The translations under genes and the position numbers were made by a program. The notes under the pieces were generated by a model. It did not search any database, had not been told where the DNA came from, and saw only the letters and a program-made list of their open reading frames with translations. 64,000 nucleotides of DNA from Caldilineaceae bacterium (GTDB lineage Bacteria > Chloroflexota > Anaerolineae > Caldilineales > Caldilineaceae). Below, one piece after another: positions 28,138-37,173 of this stretch (positions are counted from its first letter, which is position 1; each line of letters starts with the position of its first letter). Location: the NCBI GenBank assembly GCA_958295845.1, contig OY282376.1, positions 2,307,022-2,371,021 on the forward strand, in the 5' to 3' direction.

Positions 28138-28506
28138 CGGTCCCGTAGGGGCAGGCCTTGTGCCTGCCCTCGTGCGCCTCACAAAGCGTCACAAACCAGT
28201 CAAACAGACCCGTAGGGGCAGGCCTTGTGCCTGCCCTCGCGCGCCTCCCCAAGCGTTACAAACCAGCCAAACAGTCCCGTAGGGGCAGGCCTTGTGCCTG
28301 CCCTCGTGCGCCTCACAAAGCGTCACAAACCAGCCAAACAGACCCGTAGGGGCAGGCCTTGTGCCTGCCCTCGTGCGCCTCCCCAAGCGTCACAAACCAG
28401 CCAAACAGGCCCGTAGGGGCAGGCCTTGTGCCTGCCCTCGCGCGCCCCACAAAGCCTCGCCATCCAGCCAAACAGTCCTGTAGGGGCAGGCCTTGTGCCT
28501 GCCCTG
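28138..28506. repeat. Six tandem 67-bp units, each with an inverted-repeat core
   Basis: Units start at 28144, 28211, 28278, 28345, 28412 and 28479, exactly 67 bp apart; the last is truncated. Each contains GTAGGGGCAGGC-CTTGT-GCCTGCCC, an 8-bp palindromic stem, and a near-identical remainder with CACAAAGCGTCACAAACC. The spacing DNA repeats along with the core, so this is not a CRISPR array. The palindrome resembles REP-like dispersed elements of cyanobacteria and Chloroflexota. Confidence 0.9.
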
Positions 28507-29058
28507 CGTCTTGTCAAGTGCCGGCGATCAAATCCAGCCGCCGTCGGCACTAATTCCTTCCAAACCGTTCCCACCATGTATCTGGGAGGCACCCCCGATA
28601 CTGCTCAGGCCCTTCAGCAACACAACCACCGATTCTTCCCTTCCTGATTCAGTTCTGCGTAGACTTCTGGTCCCGTTTCCAAGCTCTCAGGCGTGTCAAA
28701 TCTCTCTGCAGTTCGCACCTTCTCTCTTTGGCGCCGACAAAAAGATTTGCCATACTGTCTTACATGAGAGCGCAGTGAAAGCACGGGCTCGGCCAAAGGG
28801 TAGCAATTCTTGCGGTAAGGCTGAATATCGACAGCATTGACACGGCCGACCCCCAAGCGCTGAAACGAATCAGATTCCGAGCCTCGCGGTTGCAGTCGGA
28901 CTGTCCTGGTTTCTCCGTACTTCAGGGAAGAATCATTTTCACGGGATCCAAGGACGCGGTGGCTGGCTTCTGTTCCCAGCAACGAAAATGAGAACGCCTG
29001 CCTCGCCTCCTTCGGCAAAGCCTCACAATAATCCAATTCATATAGGTGAGAGAGACCC
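28507..29058. other. Intergenic DNA upstream of the second sulfatase
   Basis: About 0.55 kb with no recognisable gene. A 180-codon minus-strand open frame crosses into the sulfatase gene but has no protein-like features and is probably spurious. Confidence 0.5.
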
Positions 29059-30399
29059 ATGCCTGCCAGTCCCAACATCCTCGTCATCCTCACGGACCAA
29101 CAAACGCACGCAGCCATCGGCGCACACGGCAACCCCCACCTGCATACGCCCCACATGGACTCCCTTGTCCGAAGCGGCCTGAGTTTTACAAACTCCTACT
29201 GCGCCGCCCCCGTCTGTGGACCCTCCCGCGGCAGCCTGCTCTCCGGGAGATTGCCGCACAGCACCGGCGTAGAGGTAAACGGACCAGCAGTCCAGCCGGG
29301 CATCACCACCATGGGTCAACACTTTCGCCAGGCTGGTTACCGACCCTACTACTCAGGCAAGCTACATCTGGGACCGTCGCCAGCGCAAGGCATAGAGGAA
29401 GTCGGAGGCCAACAGGGCTTCGAGTACCTCTGCGACGAACACCCCGAAGGGATCCCTCCCCAACTCGGTACTGACACTGACCCCATCTGGACAGACCACG
29501 CCGTCGAGTTCCTGCAAAGTCAGGGCCGGTGCGACGCCGAGTCCGAGGACCCCTTCCTACTCGTGGCTTCGCTCCACAATCCCCACGACATCTGCTACTG
29601 GGTCATGGAGTGGCACCACATCGTCGATGTCCCCGTCGATAGCGATCTACCCCCCCTGCCTGCCAATTTTCAGCCATTCCCGGATGAGCCAGAGTTTGTC
29701 GGCCTCTGCCGCCATCGCACCGAGTACGGCCCCGAGATGAGCTGGACCCACGATTGGGACGAGACCGACTGGCGCAGATACCTCTATGTTTACGACCGCC
29801 TGACCGAGCGGGTCGACGAGCAGATTGGCAGGTTACTTGGGGCCTTGGAGGAAAGAGGTCTCGCCGACGACACTCTGGTCGTCCTGACAAGCGATCATGG
29901 CGAAGGCGTCGCCGCCCACCAATGGGTCACCAAACTGATGCTGTGGGAAGAAGTAGCCAAAGTGCCCTTCGTGTTGCGCTTGCCTGGCGTTGTTCCAGTA
30001 GGCCGGGTGGACAGCACGCATCTCGTTTCTGGCCTGGACCTGCTCCCAACCCTGTGCGACTACGCAGGCATTGCCGCCCCGTCACCTTTGGACGGCCACA
30101 GCCTCCGCCCCGTGATCGAGAATCCCCACCTGCCGGGGAGAGATAGCGTCGTAACCGAGTTGCAGGCCTTCATGGACGATGAAACAAAAAAAGGCCGTAT
30201 GCTTCGCACGGCCCGCTACAAGTATATCGCTTTCTCCTACGGCCAGCGCCCGGAGATGCTCTTTGACCTGGCAACCGATCCTGGCGAGACAAACAACCTG
30301 GCCTACAATGCCGCCTACCAGGATGTGCTGACAGAGCACCGCCAGCTGCTAACGAAAGAGGTCGAGCAGACCGCAGATCCGTTCGTAATGCCAACCTGA
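29059..30399 (+). CDS. Sulfatase (formylglycine-dependent), second copy
   Basis: 446 residues. Metal motif NILVILTDQQ near the N terminus, then the sulfatase signature C53-G-P-S-R57 (PVCGPSRGSLLSGR) where Cys53 becomes formylglycine. A TSDHGEG metal motif is in the second half and LFDLATDPGETNNLAY near the end. It is clearly divergent from the sulfatase at 2519 (C-V-P-T-R), so the two probably act on different sulfate esters. No signal peptide. AGGTGAGAGA lies upstream of ATG 29059. No sulfatase-maturing enzyme gene is in the window. Confidence 0.9.
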   Translation: MPASPNILVILTDQQTHAAIGAHGNPHLHTPHMDSLVRSGLSFTNSYCAAPVCGPSRGSLLSGRLPHSTGVEVNGPAVQPGITTMGQHFRQAGYRPYYSGKLHLGPSPAQGIEEVGGQQGFEYLCDEHPEGIPPQLGTDTDPIWTDHAVEFLQSQGRCDAESEDPFLLVASLHNPHDICYWVMEWHHIVDVPVDSDLPPLPANFQPFPDEPEFVGLCRHRTEYGPEMSWTHDWDETDWRRYLYVYDRLTERVDEQIGRLLGALEERGLADDTLVVLTSDHGEGVAAHQWVTKLMLWEEVAKVPFVLRLPGVVPVGRVDSTHLVSGLDLLPTLCDYAGIAAPSPLDGHSLRPVIENPHLPGRDSVVTELQAFMDDETKKGRMLRTARYKYIAFSYGQRPEMLFDLATDPGETNNLAYNAAYQDVLTEHRQLLTKEVEQTADPFVMPT

Positions 30400-30425
30400 C
30401 CGACTGCGCAGACAGCCACAGTCGG
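30400..30425. terminator. Hairpin between convergent sulfatase and methyltransferase genes
   Basis: CCGACTG / CAGTCGG, a 7-bp stem with a 12-nt loop, beginning directly after the sulfatase stop codon. No T tract on either strand. Confidence 0.3.
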
Positions 30426-30440
30426 CGTCGGCATCCCCAA

Positions 30441-31247
30441 TCAGGCTTCCACGCCTCTCCTCCGCGTCCAGAAAGCCAGGTAAGGCGGACTGATGGCCTT
30501 AAAATGCTCCCAAGAGCCCGGCTCCGGGTCTTCCTCCCACGTAGCGTGTTCGCTAAAGCCAAGGATCTCGAACCCGCTTCCTATCAAGCCGTTGACGAAC
30601 GTTGGCATCGTGTGTCGAAACTCCCTTGGACCCTCCACCTCCAACTTGGTGCCGTCGTCGGCTTCAACCCCCCAGTTTTTCGTGCCATAGATGGCCGCGA
30701 CGTCGACCTCGCCATCCTTATAGATCGAATTGGATGAATAGCCCCTTACCGGATCATAGTCGTCAGGGTTGAACGTCTGCGTATAAGGATTGTGCCACTG
30801 CACGTGGTAAAGTCCGCCCGCCTTGAGAACACGCGCCACGCCCTCGAAAACAGGGCGGACGTCCGGAACAAAATTGATCGAGAAGGGATGATAAACAATG
30901 TCAAAGGCGTCCTCATCAAAACGGGTTAGATCCCGCATATCACCCTGCAAGAGCACGGGCGAAAGTCCGTAGTGTTCGGCCGCCAATCTATCCTTTTCAA
31001 GCTGCACATCAGACAGATCAAGTACCGTAATCCGGGCACCCAGCAGACCCAGTGCGGCCGACTGCTGCCCACCCCCGCCCGCCAGGACGAGTACGCGTTT
31101 ATCTCGCACATCGCCAAGCAAACCGACCTCGTCCACCATCTCTCGTGCAGCGGCTTCGTCCAAGTCCAACTTGGGCCGCGAGTACAGGATTCCAGCCCGG
31201 GACAATCCGTTCCAACGTTCTCGATTATAGCGAGCTAACTCATCCAT
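30441..31247 (-). CDS. SAM-dependent methyltransferase (class I)
   Basis: 268 residues from ATG 31247. Rossmann methyltransferase: motif I VLVLAGGGGQQSAALGLLG (52-70), with the acidic residue after the second strand in VTVLDLS-like ITVLDLS (73-79), and motif II/III QGDMRDLTRFDEDAFDIVYHPFS. The C-terminal half (HVQWHNPYTQTFNPDDY) is aromatic-rich. The first strand lacks the usual Glu/Asp before the Gly loop. Substrate unknown. AGGAAAG lies 12 nt before the start. Convergent with the sulfatase. Confidence 0.85.
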   Translation of the reverse strand: MDELARYNRERWNGLSRAGILYSRPKLDLDEAAAREMVDEVGLLGDVRDKRVLVLAGGGGQQSAALGLLGARITVLDLSDVQLEKDRLAAEHYGLSPVLLQGDMRDLTRFDEDAFDIVYHPFSINFVPDVRPVFEGVARVLKAGGLYHVQWHNPYTQTFNPDDYDPVRGYSSNSIYKDGEVDVAAIYGTKNWGVEADDGTKLEVEGPREFRHTMPTFVNGLIGSGFEILGFSEHATWEEDPEPGSWEHFKAISPPYLAFWTRRRGVEA

Positions 31248-31524
31248 TTCTGATTGCTTTCCTGATCTAGACAATTGCTCGGCCCCCCTTCTCGGCGAGT
31301 GGGCCGGTTCATTTCAATGACAGAAACCTCTGTGAACAGAGGAACCAGACCCCAACCCTTGCACAAGAATTCGGGACAGTTTTTCCAATCTTTATCCTGT
31401 TAAACTCAATTTCTCTTACCGCAGATCACGCAACGGCATTGCCCCATTCAGGTCTGCCGCTACGAAATACGCAATACGCAAAAGTCGGTTCTTCCAACCT
31501 AACCGTCTTTAGTACCTTCGGCTT

Positions 31525-32316
31525 TCAATTCGCCGCCCGCTGCCCCAGCAACTCTTGCCAGCATGCCTGGCGAATCGTCCGCTCCTTATAGTGATCGCTC
31601 TGTGAGACACCCAAAGGGTTCCCAAACGCCAGGACATTCACCGCGTCCTGTGCCTTGTCGCGGGCACCCCAATCCCTCGCCCGGTTAAGCGCTTCAGGGT
31701 CATGGTTCCATGACGGCGCTTCATTCTCACGGGTGCGGTTGAAGAGGAACTTGATCATGTGGCGCTTGACACCGGACCGATTGCTTGCCGTGCCGTGCCA
31801 CAAATCGTAATGTGTGATCGCGAAAGTACCAGCTCTTACAGTCAGTGGCACCTGCCCGCGGATATTGGTGTAGGTAGCCATCCTGTCGGTAGGCGCGTTT
31901 CGAAACTGCGTTCCAGGAACAATGACCGTCGGGCCCATGTCCGCAGTGATGGTGTGCGGATAGTACAGCCCCAGCAAGCGGTCGATCGTCGTCCCGCGAT
32001 TGTTAGTTCCGTCCTGGTGCCACTGCATGTCGCCCGACCCCGGCAGTTTACAGTGCCAGTGCCGGTGCGAATTTACAGTATAGTCCTCACCAAGAATGCT
32101 GATCAGCGCCCCTCGCACCTGTGGATGCTCCACCACTCGCCAAAGCGCCGGTACAGATTCAGTGATCGCGTCGCCCGGGTTGGCCGTCAGCGCGTCGAGC
32201 TCCTCGGCAATCTGCTCGTTCAGGCCGTCAGGTAGCGCCAATTCAACAACGTGGTAGCCGTTTACAAGGAAGCGCGCCATGTCAACGTCCGACAGCAGAT
32301 ACTTGGCATCATTCAT
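31525..32316 (-). CDS. Phytanoyl-CoA dioxygenase (PhyH) family protein
   Basis: 263 residues, Fe(II)/2-oxoglutarate-dependent oxygenase fold. The iron facial triad is seen as His100-x-Asp102 (WHQDGT) and His174 (YDLWHGT), with Arg180 or Arg185 as the likely 2-oxoglutarate anchor. Bacterial PhyH proteins hydroxylate varied small molecules, so the name does not imply phytanate. Its ATG overlaps the stop codon of the small gene upstream by 4 nt (ATGA), so the two are translationally coupled. Confidence 0.88.
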   Translation of the reverse strand: MNDAKYLLSDVDMARFLVNGYHVVELALPDGLNEQIAEELDALTANPGDAITESVPALWRVVEHPQVRGALISILGEDYTVNSHRHWHCKLPGSGDMQWHQDGTNNRGTTIDRLLGLYYPHTITADMGPTVIVPGTQFRNAPTDRMATYTNIRGQVPLTVRAGTFAITHYDLWHGTASNRSGVKRHMIKFLFNRTRENEAPSWNHDPEALNRARDWGARDKAQDAVNVLAFGNPLGVSQSDHYKERTIRQACWQELLGQRAAN

Positions 32317-32597
32317 GGAATTACCTCCATCTTCTGCAGTATGAACTCATATCCCAATATATCAAGTTCCGTATCACTGAATGGCGACTGCAAGTGCGGG
32401 AACTGCACAATCTGCCAGCCGTCGACAACCGCGTCATGTACGCTGACGTAAGGCCATTCGAACTCGCCGCCGCTGATCTCGACCGTGAATCCCTTCACCG
32501 GCTCTATCAGCGTGTACCCCAGTACATCCGAAAACACACTTGGCGTACGCGCATGCAAATACAGCAATCGCTGTCGAGGCTGGGCTTGGTCATCCAT
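32313..32597 (-). CDS. Small protein of unknown function coupled to PhyH
   Basis: 94 residues from ATG 32597, with AAGGA about 10 nt upstream. I do not recognise the family. The composition suggests a compact alpha/beta domain (LLYLHARTPSVFSDVLGYTL, FTVEISGGEFEWPYVSVHDA) without membrane segments or metal motifs. The 4-nt overlap with the PhyH start indicates a two-gene operon and a possible functional link. Confidence 0.6.
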   Translation of the reverse strand: MDDQAQPRQRLLYLHARTPSVFSDVLGYTLIEPVKGFTVEISGGEFEWPYVSVHDAVVDGWQIVQFPHLQSPFSDTELDILGYEFILQKMEVIP

Positions 32598-33922
32598 CTG
32601 CAATCAGTTCCTTTTGGAATAGGGGAGCAGATCCTGCTTCTGCAGAATTATAGGTGATGCCCCCAGCCTCCGCAAGATATTCAGAAGTGGCAGCCCTCCC
32701 AATACAGTGCCTCCGGCAGGTCCGTTTAGAGTTCAGTGCAGAACTTCGGGGCGAATCTGTCCTCAAAACCGAGTTCCCGTCACATCTACCTGGACAGATT
32801 CATCTGAAACAAAGAACTGCTTTTCGCCTCCGTGGAATGAAGAGGAAGGTCAACGACAGCGAATCAACCACCTCGAAGTGGCTGGGGTACCAAGCCGGAA
32901 CCGAGAGCATCGATACAGGATGAGCCATTTGCCGAAAAAGCGTAAATTCGACTCGAGCGAATAAAGCCCGCCAATCCCGTGATATACTTGTGATGGCCGC
33001 GAGCCCTGTCAACCGCAAAATTTACAACTGTGTCGAGGCAGAGTTCCTGGGTTGGCCAGAACTGCCTGGGTGGACGTACTTTGAGGACTGTTGTAAGTGA
33101 AAGCATCATTTCTCCAAAAAAAGCATTGCAACTCCGCCAAGTCCGAACTGATCGTGAACTCTCTTTCATAAGAATGACTGAAGCTGTAGTACGACCGATC
33201 TATTCCTTTGAAATGTCCACTCGACGAATGCCCTTAACCCAACGAGAACGGCGAGAGTACGACTGCCAAATCAAAGAAAAAGATACAGAAAAAAAAGAAA
33301 TCCCGTCGACTTGCGTCGACTTGCGTCGACCTACGTCGACCTGGATCGACTTAGGACGCTCTGATCCAGGATTAGGCTACCCATTCGAAAAAATGCCTAA
33401 TGATGCTGCGTGAATCAGCGAACAGGACCCGCCGTGGGGCCCTATAGGGCATCTGTGCTCCGGCCTTTTTGGCCATGACTCTTGCCTAACCTGATACCTG
33501 ACAAATCGGGGAGACCGCTGCGGTATAGTGAATGGCGCATAATCCAACTACCCCAGGCACTTCAAGAATGGTGGGGAGACAACTGTGAGATCCGTTGCAT
33601 CTGTCCCATAAGAGAATGATTCGGCCGGACAAATCCCGACTTAATCCGCCATTTTCTGACTCTGTCCGACAATGCCCGACGCTGTCCGACCAAAAACTGA
33701 TCAACTGGGTCAAAGTGAGAAAAGAAACTTGGCGATGTCTCCATCGGGAAAGTGCCCCTCTATGGACGTACTTCGTGAACTAATCTGAATTCCGAGTCGA
33801 TAGAAGTTTGGCCGGGGCCCATCCCGGCCTGTCGTTGACGCCAAGGGCGCAAAGCGGTAGAATCTGCGTAACTTCAAGCCTCTTGGCAAACAATCGCAAA
33901 CGGAGCGCGAGAGCAGGCAGCT
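32598..33922. other. 1.3-kb gene-poor region
   Basis: No open frame here has convincing coding character. AT content is higher than in the neighbours. It contains a TTGCGTCGAC repeat (33305-33350), a TCCGAC/CCCGAC-rich stretch around 33655-33700 and small palindromes (GGGCCCTATAGGGC near 33437, GGCCTTTTTGGCC near 33462). It separates the minus-strand PhyH pair from the plus-strand amidohydrolase cluster and may hold that cluster's promoter. Confidence 0.55.
33305..33350. repeat. Short TTGCGTCGAC tandem repeat
   Basis: Four to five diverging copies of a roughly 10-bp unit centred on GTCGAC, itself a palindrome. Confidence 0.75.
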
Positions 33923-35089
33923 ATGACACCAAGTGCCGATGCACCGCAGCAACGTTCGGCTGCGTCCGAAAACGGACACAATCCCGCGAATCGCAGTCGA
34001 GCCGCAGCGCAACCCGTCAACGGGCGGCAGAGTCCCTCCCCCACGCATCCGGTGATCGACTGCGACATCCACAACGAGGTGTCCTCTATCGACCAGCTGA
34101 TGCCCTACCTGGCGGACTACTGGCAGGACTATATCCGCGGGTCAGCCTTCAATAGTCCCCATGCCAACGACTATCCTCGCGGCGCGCCCACTTCGGCCCG
34201 TCCAGGCAGTGCGCCTGCAGAGGGCGGTCAAGCCGGTTCTAACCTGCAGTTGGTCCGAGAGCAGGCGCTGAGCCCCTGGAACACTGAAATCGGAATCCTG
34301 AACTGCGCCTACCGGGTGCAAAGCATTAGACAGGAGGATTTGGCCGCAGACCTGGCTACCGCAGCCAACCGCTGGCAGATCGACGAATGGCTGACGCCTG
34401 AATCCCGGCTGCGCGGGTCTCTGGTCGTCCCAAGCCAGACTCCGGCCCGCGCCGCAGAGGAGATCCATCGCTTCGGCGGCCATCCGCAGTTCGTCCAGGT
34501 CGTCCTCCCCGTGCGTTCCTACATCCCCTACGGCAACCGCTTCTACGATCCGCTCTATGCGGCCGCCGTAGAGCATGACCTGGTCCTGGGAATTAATTTC
34601 GGCGGCGCGCCCGGCCACCCGCCCACACCCGTCGGCTGGCCCTCGACATACCTCGAAGAGCATGCCGGCATGGCGCAAGTATTCCAGTCCCAGGTCATGA
34701 GCATCGTCGTAGAGGGCGTGTTTGACCGTTTTCCCGATCTACGAATCGCACTGATCGAAGGCGGCTTCGCCTGGATGCCCTCTCTCATGTGGCGCCTCGA
34801 CAAAGAGTGGAAAGGGCTGCGCTCCAACACGCCGTGGGTGAGACGGGCGCCCTCTGACTACATTCGTGATCACATGCGCCTGACAGTACAGCCCATAGGC
34901 GCGCCGCCCGATCCCCGCTACATCCTGCAGACTATCGAGCAGCTGGAATCGGACAAGATGCTCATGTTCGCAACCGACTACCCGCACTGGCACTATGATG
35001 AAGACAGTGACGCCTGGCCGGTGAATCTGCCCGAGCCGCTCAACGCAAACATCTGGTCGGAAAACGCCCGCTCTTTCTACCGACTCTAA
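33923..35089 (+). CDS. Amidohydrolase family 2 protein, first of three
   Basis: 388 residues. Metal-dependent TIM-barrel hydrolase or decarboxylase of the Amidohydro_2 family (ACMS decarboxylase, 4-oxalomesaconate hydratase and relatives). Seen: the N-terminal metal motif Asp48-Ile-His50 in VIDCDIHNE, a central EEHAGMAQVFQSQ with a likely metal His, FPDLRIALIEGGFAWMPSLMWRLD, and the terminal FATDYPHW with the last metal Asp. The first 40 residues are a disordered Ala/Ser/Pro tail, so an internal start is possible. The next amidohydrolase is 11 nt downstream and closely related, so the two may form a hetero-oligomer. Confidence 0.88.
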   Translation: MTPSADAPQQRSAASENGHNPANRSRAAAQPVNGRQSPSPTHPVIDCDIHNEVSSIDQLMPYLADYWQDYIRGSAFNSPHANDYPRGAPTSARPGSAPAEGGQAGSNLQLVREQALSPWNTEIGILNCAYRVQSIRQEDLAADLATAANRWQIDEWLTPESRLRGSLVVPSQTPARAAEEIHRFGGHPQFVQVVLPVRSYIPYGNRFYDPLYAAAVEHDLVLGINFGGAPGHPPTPVGWPSTYLEEHAGMAQVFQSQVMSIVVEGVFDRFPDLRIALIEGGFAWMPSLMWRLDKEWKGLRSNTPWVRRAPSDYIRDHMRLTVQPIGAPPDPRYILQTIEQLESDKMLMFATDYPHWHYDEDSDAWPVNLPEPLNANIWSENARSFYRL

Positions 35090-35100
35090 GGAGATCTGAC

Positions 35101-36216
35101 ATGACGCTGGATCTTGAGCGCACCGAACAACCGCAGAACGCAATGAAGACCAAGCTGGCGGTGATCGACACCGACATTCACAACTTCGACGTCTATGACG
35201 ACCCGGTCTTCAATCAGATCATCGCCGACTACCTGGCGCCGGAATGGCGGGATTACCACGAAATGATGGGGATGCGGGGACACTATGGCGTAGGCTACCC
35301 TCGCGCCCAACCAAACGCCGCCCGCACCGATGCCTGGCCGCCCAGCGGACGGCCGCCCGGCACAGACCTGGATTTCATGCGCAAACAGCTGCTCGATGCC
35401 TTCGATATGGACTACGGCATTCTGAATCCGCTCGCGGGAGCCGGCGGTCAGGTGAATCAGGAGTACGGCGCACAGCTGGCACGCGCCATAAACGACTATC
35501 AGATCGCCGAGTGGATCGAACTTGAGCCGCGGCTGCGGGCGTCCATCCTCGTCAATTACGAGGACGCCGAACTCGCCTGCGAGGAGATTCACCGGCTTGG
35601 AAACCATAAGGGTTTTGTTCAGATTATCCTTGTAGCCCGGACCCAGGAGCCGCTCGGGCGGCGCAAATACTGGAAAATGTACGAGGCCGCGCTGGAGTAT
35701 GACCTGCCGATCGGCATTCACTTCGGCGGCAACGCCGGACATCCCTTGACAGGAGGCGGATGGCCTTCATACTACATCGAAGATCACGCCGGCATGGCCC
35801 AGTCTTTCCAGGCCCAGGTCGCCAGCCTGGTTTGCGAGGGTGTCTTTGAACGTTACCCCGAGTTGCGTATAGTCATCATCGAAGGCGGCTTCGCCTGGAT
35901 GCCCTCGCTGGCTTGGAGGCTCGACCAAAGCTGGAAACGGCTGCGAGCCGAAACGCCCTACCTGAAAAAGGCGCCGTCAGAGTACATGCAGGAACACTTC
36001 TGGCTGTCCACGCAGCCGATGGAAGAACCCAGGCAGCATGAGCACTTCAAGCAGCTCCTGGAACAGATGGACAATGGGAGCAAGCTGATGTTCGCCACCG
36101 ACTACCCGCACTGGGACTTTGACTCTCCCGACCGGGCGCTGCCTGCCACGCTCCCGCTCGAAGTCAGGCGCAACATCATGGCCGAAAACGCCCGCCAATT
36201 CTACAATCTGGCGTAG
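35101..36216 (+). CDS. Amidohydrolase family 2 protein, second of three
   Basis: 371 residues with AAGGAG 7 nt before ATG. Metal motif Asp25-Ile-His27 in VIDTDIHNF. It shares with its neighbour the blocks GINFGG/GIHFGG NAGHP, YIEDHAGMAQSFQAQ, LRIVIIEGGFAWMPSLAWRLDQ and FATDYPHWDFD, so the two arose by tandem duplication. Related enzymes decarboxylate or hydrolyse aromatic or ring-cleavage carboxylates. No substrate can be assigned. Probably co-transcribed with the gene before it and with MscS 20 nt after. Confidence 0.88.
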   Translation: MTLDLERTEQPQNAMKTKLAVIDTDIHNFDVYDDPVFNQIIADYLAPEWRDYHEMMGMRGHYGVGYPRAQPNAARTDAWPPSGRPPGTDLDFMRKQLLDAFDMDYGILNPLAGAGGQVNQEYGAQLARAINDYQIAEWIELEPRLRASILVNYEDAELACEEIHRLGNHKGFVQIILVARTQEPLGRRKYWKMYEAALEYDLPIGIHFGGNAGHPLTGGGWPSYYIEDHAGMAQSFQAQVASLVCEGVFERYPELRIVIIEGGFAWMPSLAWRLDQSWKRLRAETPYLKKAPSEYMQEHFWLSTQPMEEPRQHEHFKQLLEQMDNGSKLMFATDYPHWDFDSPDRALPATLPLEVRRNIMAENARQFYNLA

Positions 36217-36236
36217 AATCTACCGGAAAGAATGGT

Positions 36237-37115
36237 ATGGGCGGTATCTTCCGCTTCCTGAATACACCTGTAACTACAGTACAAGGCACATCACTGACGC
36301 CGATCGATCTGTCTCTCACGGCCCTGTCCGTGCTGCTGTTCTACATTTTGGCACGCGTCGCCGCCCGCCAGTTTCAGAGGCGCGTCGAACCCGAGCTTCC
36401 GCTCACCGCGACCAGCAAGCGTTTCGCCCGCTCCGTCGTCTACCTGTCAATCCTGTTGGCAGGCGTCTACACATCCCTGACCTTCCTCGGGGTTAATCTG
36501 TCAATCTTTCTCGTGCCCCTGGGCGCGCTGAGTATCGGGTTGGGGTTGGGCCTGCAAAATCTGGCCAGCAACTACATCGCCGGGCTGGTCCTGATGACGG
36601 AGGGGACGATCCGTGACGGCGATGTAATCGAGGTCGACGGAATACGCGGCACCGTCCAGGAAATGAGCCTGCGCACCACGGTCGTCAAGACATTTGGCAA
36701 CACAGAGGTGATTGTCCCAAACTCGCTCATGGTCTCGCAACGGCTCGATAACTGGACGAAATCGGACCAGATTCTACGCATCGAATCCCAGATCGGAGTC
36801 GCCTACGGCGCCGACATCAAGACTGTGCATGAAATCCTTCATTCCCATATTGCCGCACACGCCGCCGTGCTGACCGACCCGGAGCCGCGCACCTTTCTCG
36901 CTGAATTCGCAGATTCGGCCCTACTCTTTCGCATTCAGTACTGGATCGACGATCCGCAGCAGCGACTTTCCTCTCTGAGCGAAATCCTCGAAGCCATCTA
37001 CTATGGTCTGCAGGAGCGCGGCATCTCGATTCCCTTCCCACAGAGAGACGTGTGGCTTAAATCCGATCCCATTGGAACTGACGCAATCTTTACCGCCGTA
37101 ACCAAATCCGATTGA
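36237..37115 (+). CDS. Small-conductance mechanosensitive channel (MscS family)
   Basis: 292 residues. Three membrane helices at about 25-42, 62-80 and 88-118. The last is Gly/Ala-rich (LGALSIGLGLGLQNLASNYIAGLVLM) and forms the pore. The beta domain follows with the conserved GTIRDGDVIEVDGIRGTVQEMSLRTTVVKTFGNTEVIVPNSLM, then a soluble alpha/beta vestibule. The channel opens on osmotic down-shock. Its place between amidohydrolase genes of the same strand is unusual. It may release or take up a metabolite of that pathway, or may simply be co-transcribed. GGAAAG is the ribosome binding site. Confidence 0.92.
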   Translation: MGGIFRFLNTPVTTVQGTSLTPIDLSLTALSVLLFYILARVAARQFQRRVEPELPLTATSKRFARSVVYLSILLAGVYTSLTFLGVNLSIFLVPLGALSIGLGLGLQNLASNYIAGLVLMTEGTIRDGDVIEVDGIRGTVQEMSLRTTVVKTFGNTEVIVPNSLMVSQRLDNWTKSDQILRIESQIGVAYGADIKTVHEILHSHIAAHAAVLTDPEPRTFLAEFADSALLFRIQYWIDDPQQRLSSLSEILEAIYYGLQERGISIPFPQRDVWLKSDPIGTDAIFTAVTKSD

Positions 37116-37173
37116 CGAACGCCAAGTGCCTGTTGGACTTGGACCAGATGACAGGTCGCAAGGAGATGATTCC

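Noticed and set aside
28138..28506. Possible CRISPR array (regular 67-bp spacing, palindromic repeat)
   Set aside because: The sequence between the palindromes repeats as well, so there are no unique spacers, and no cas genes are nearby.
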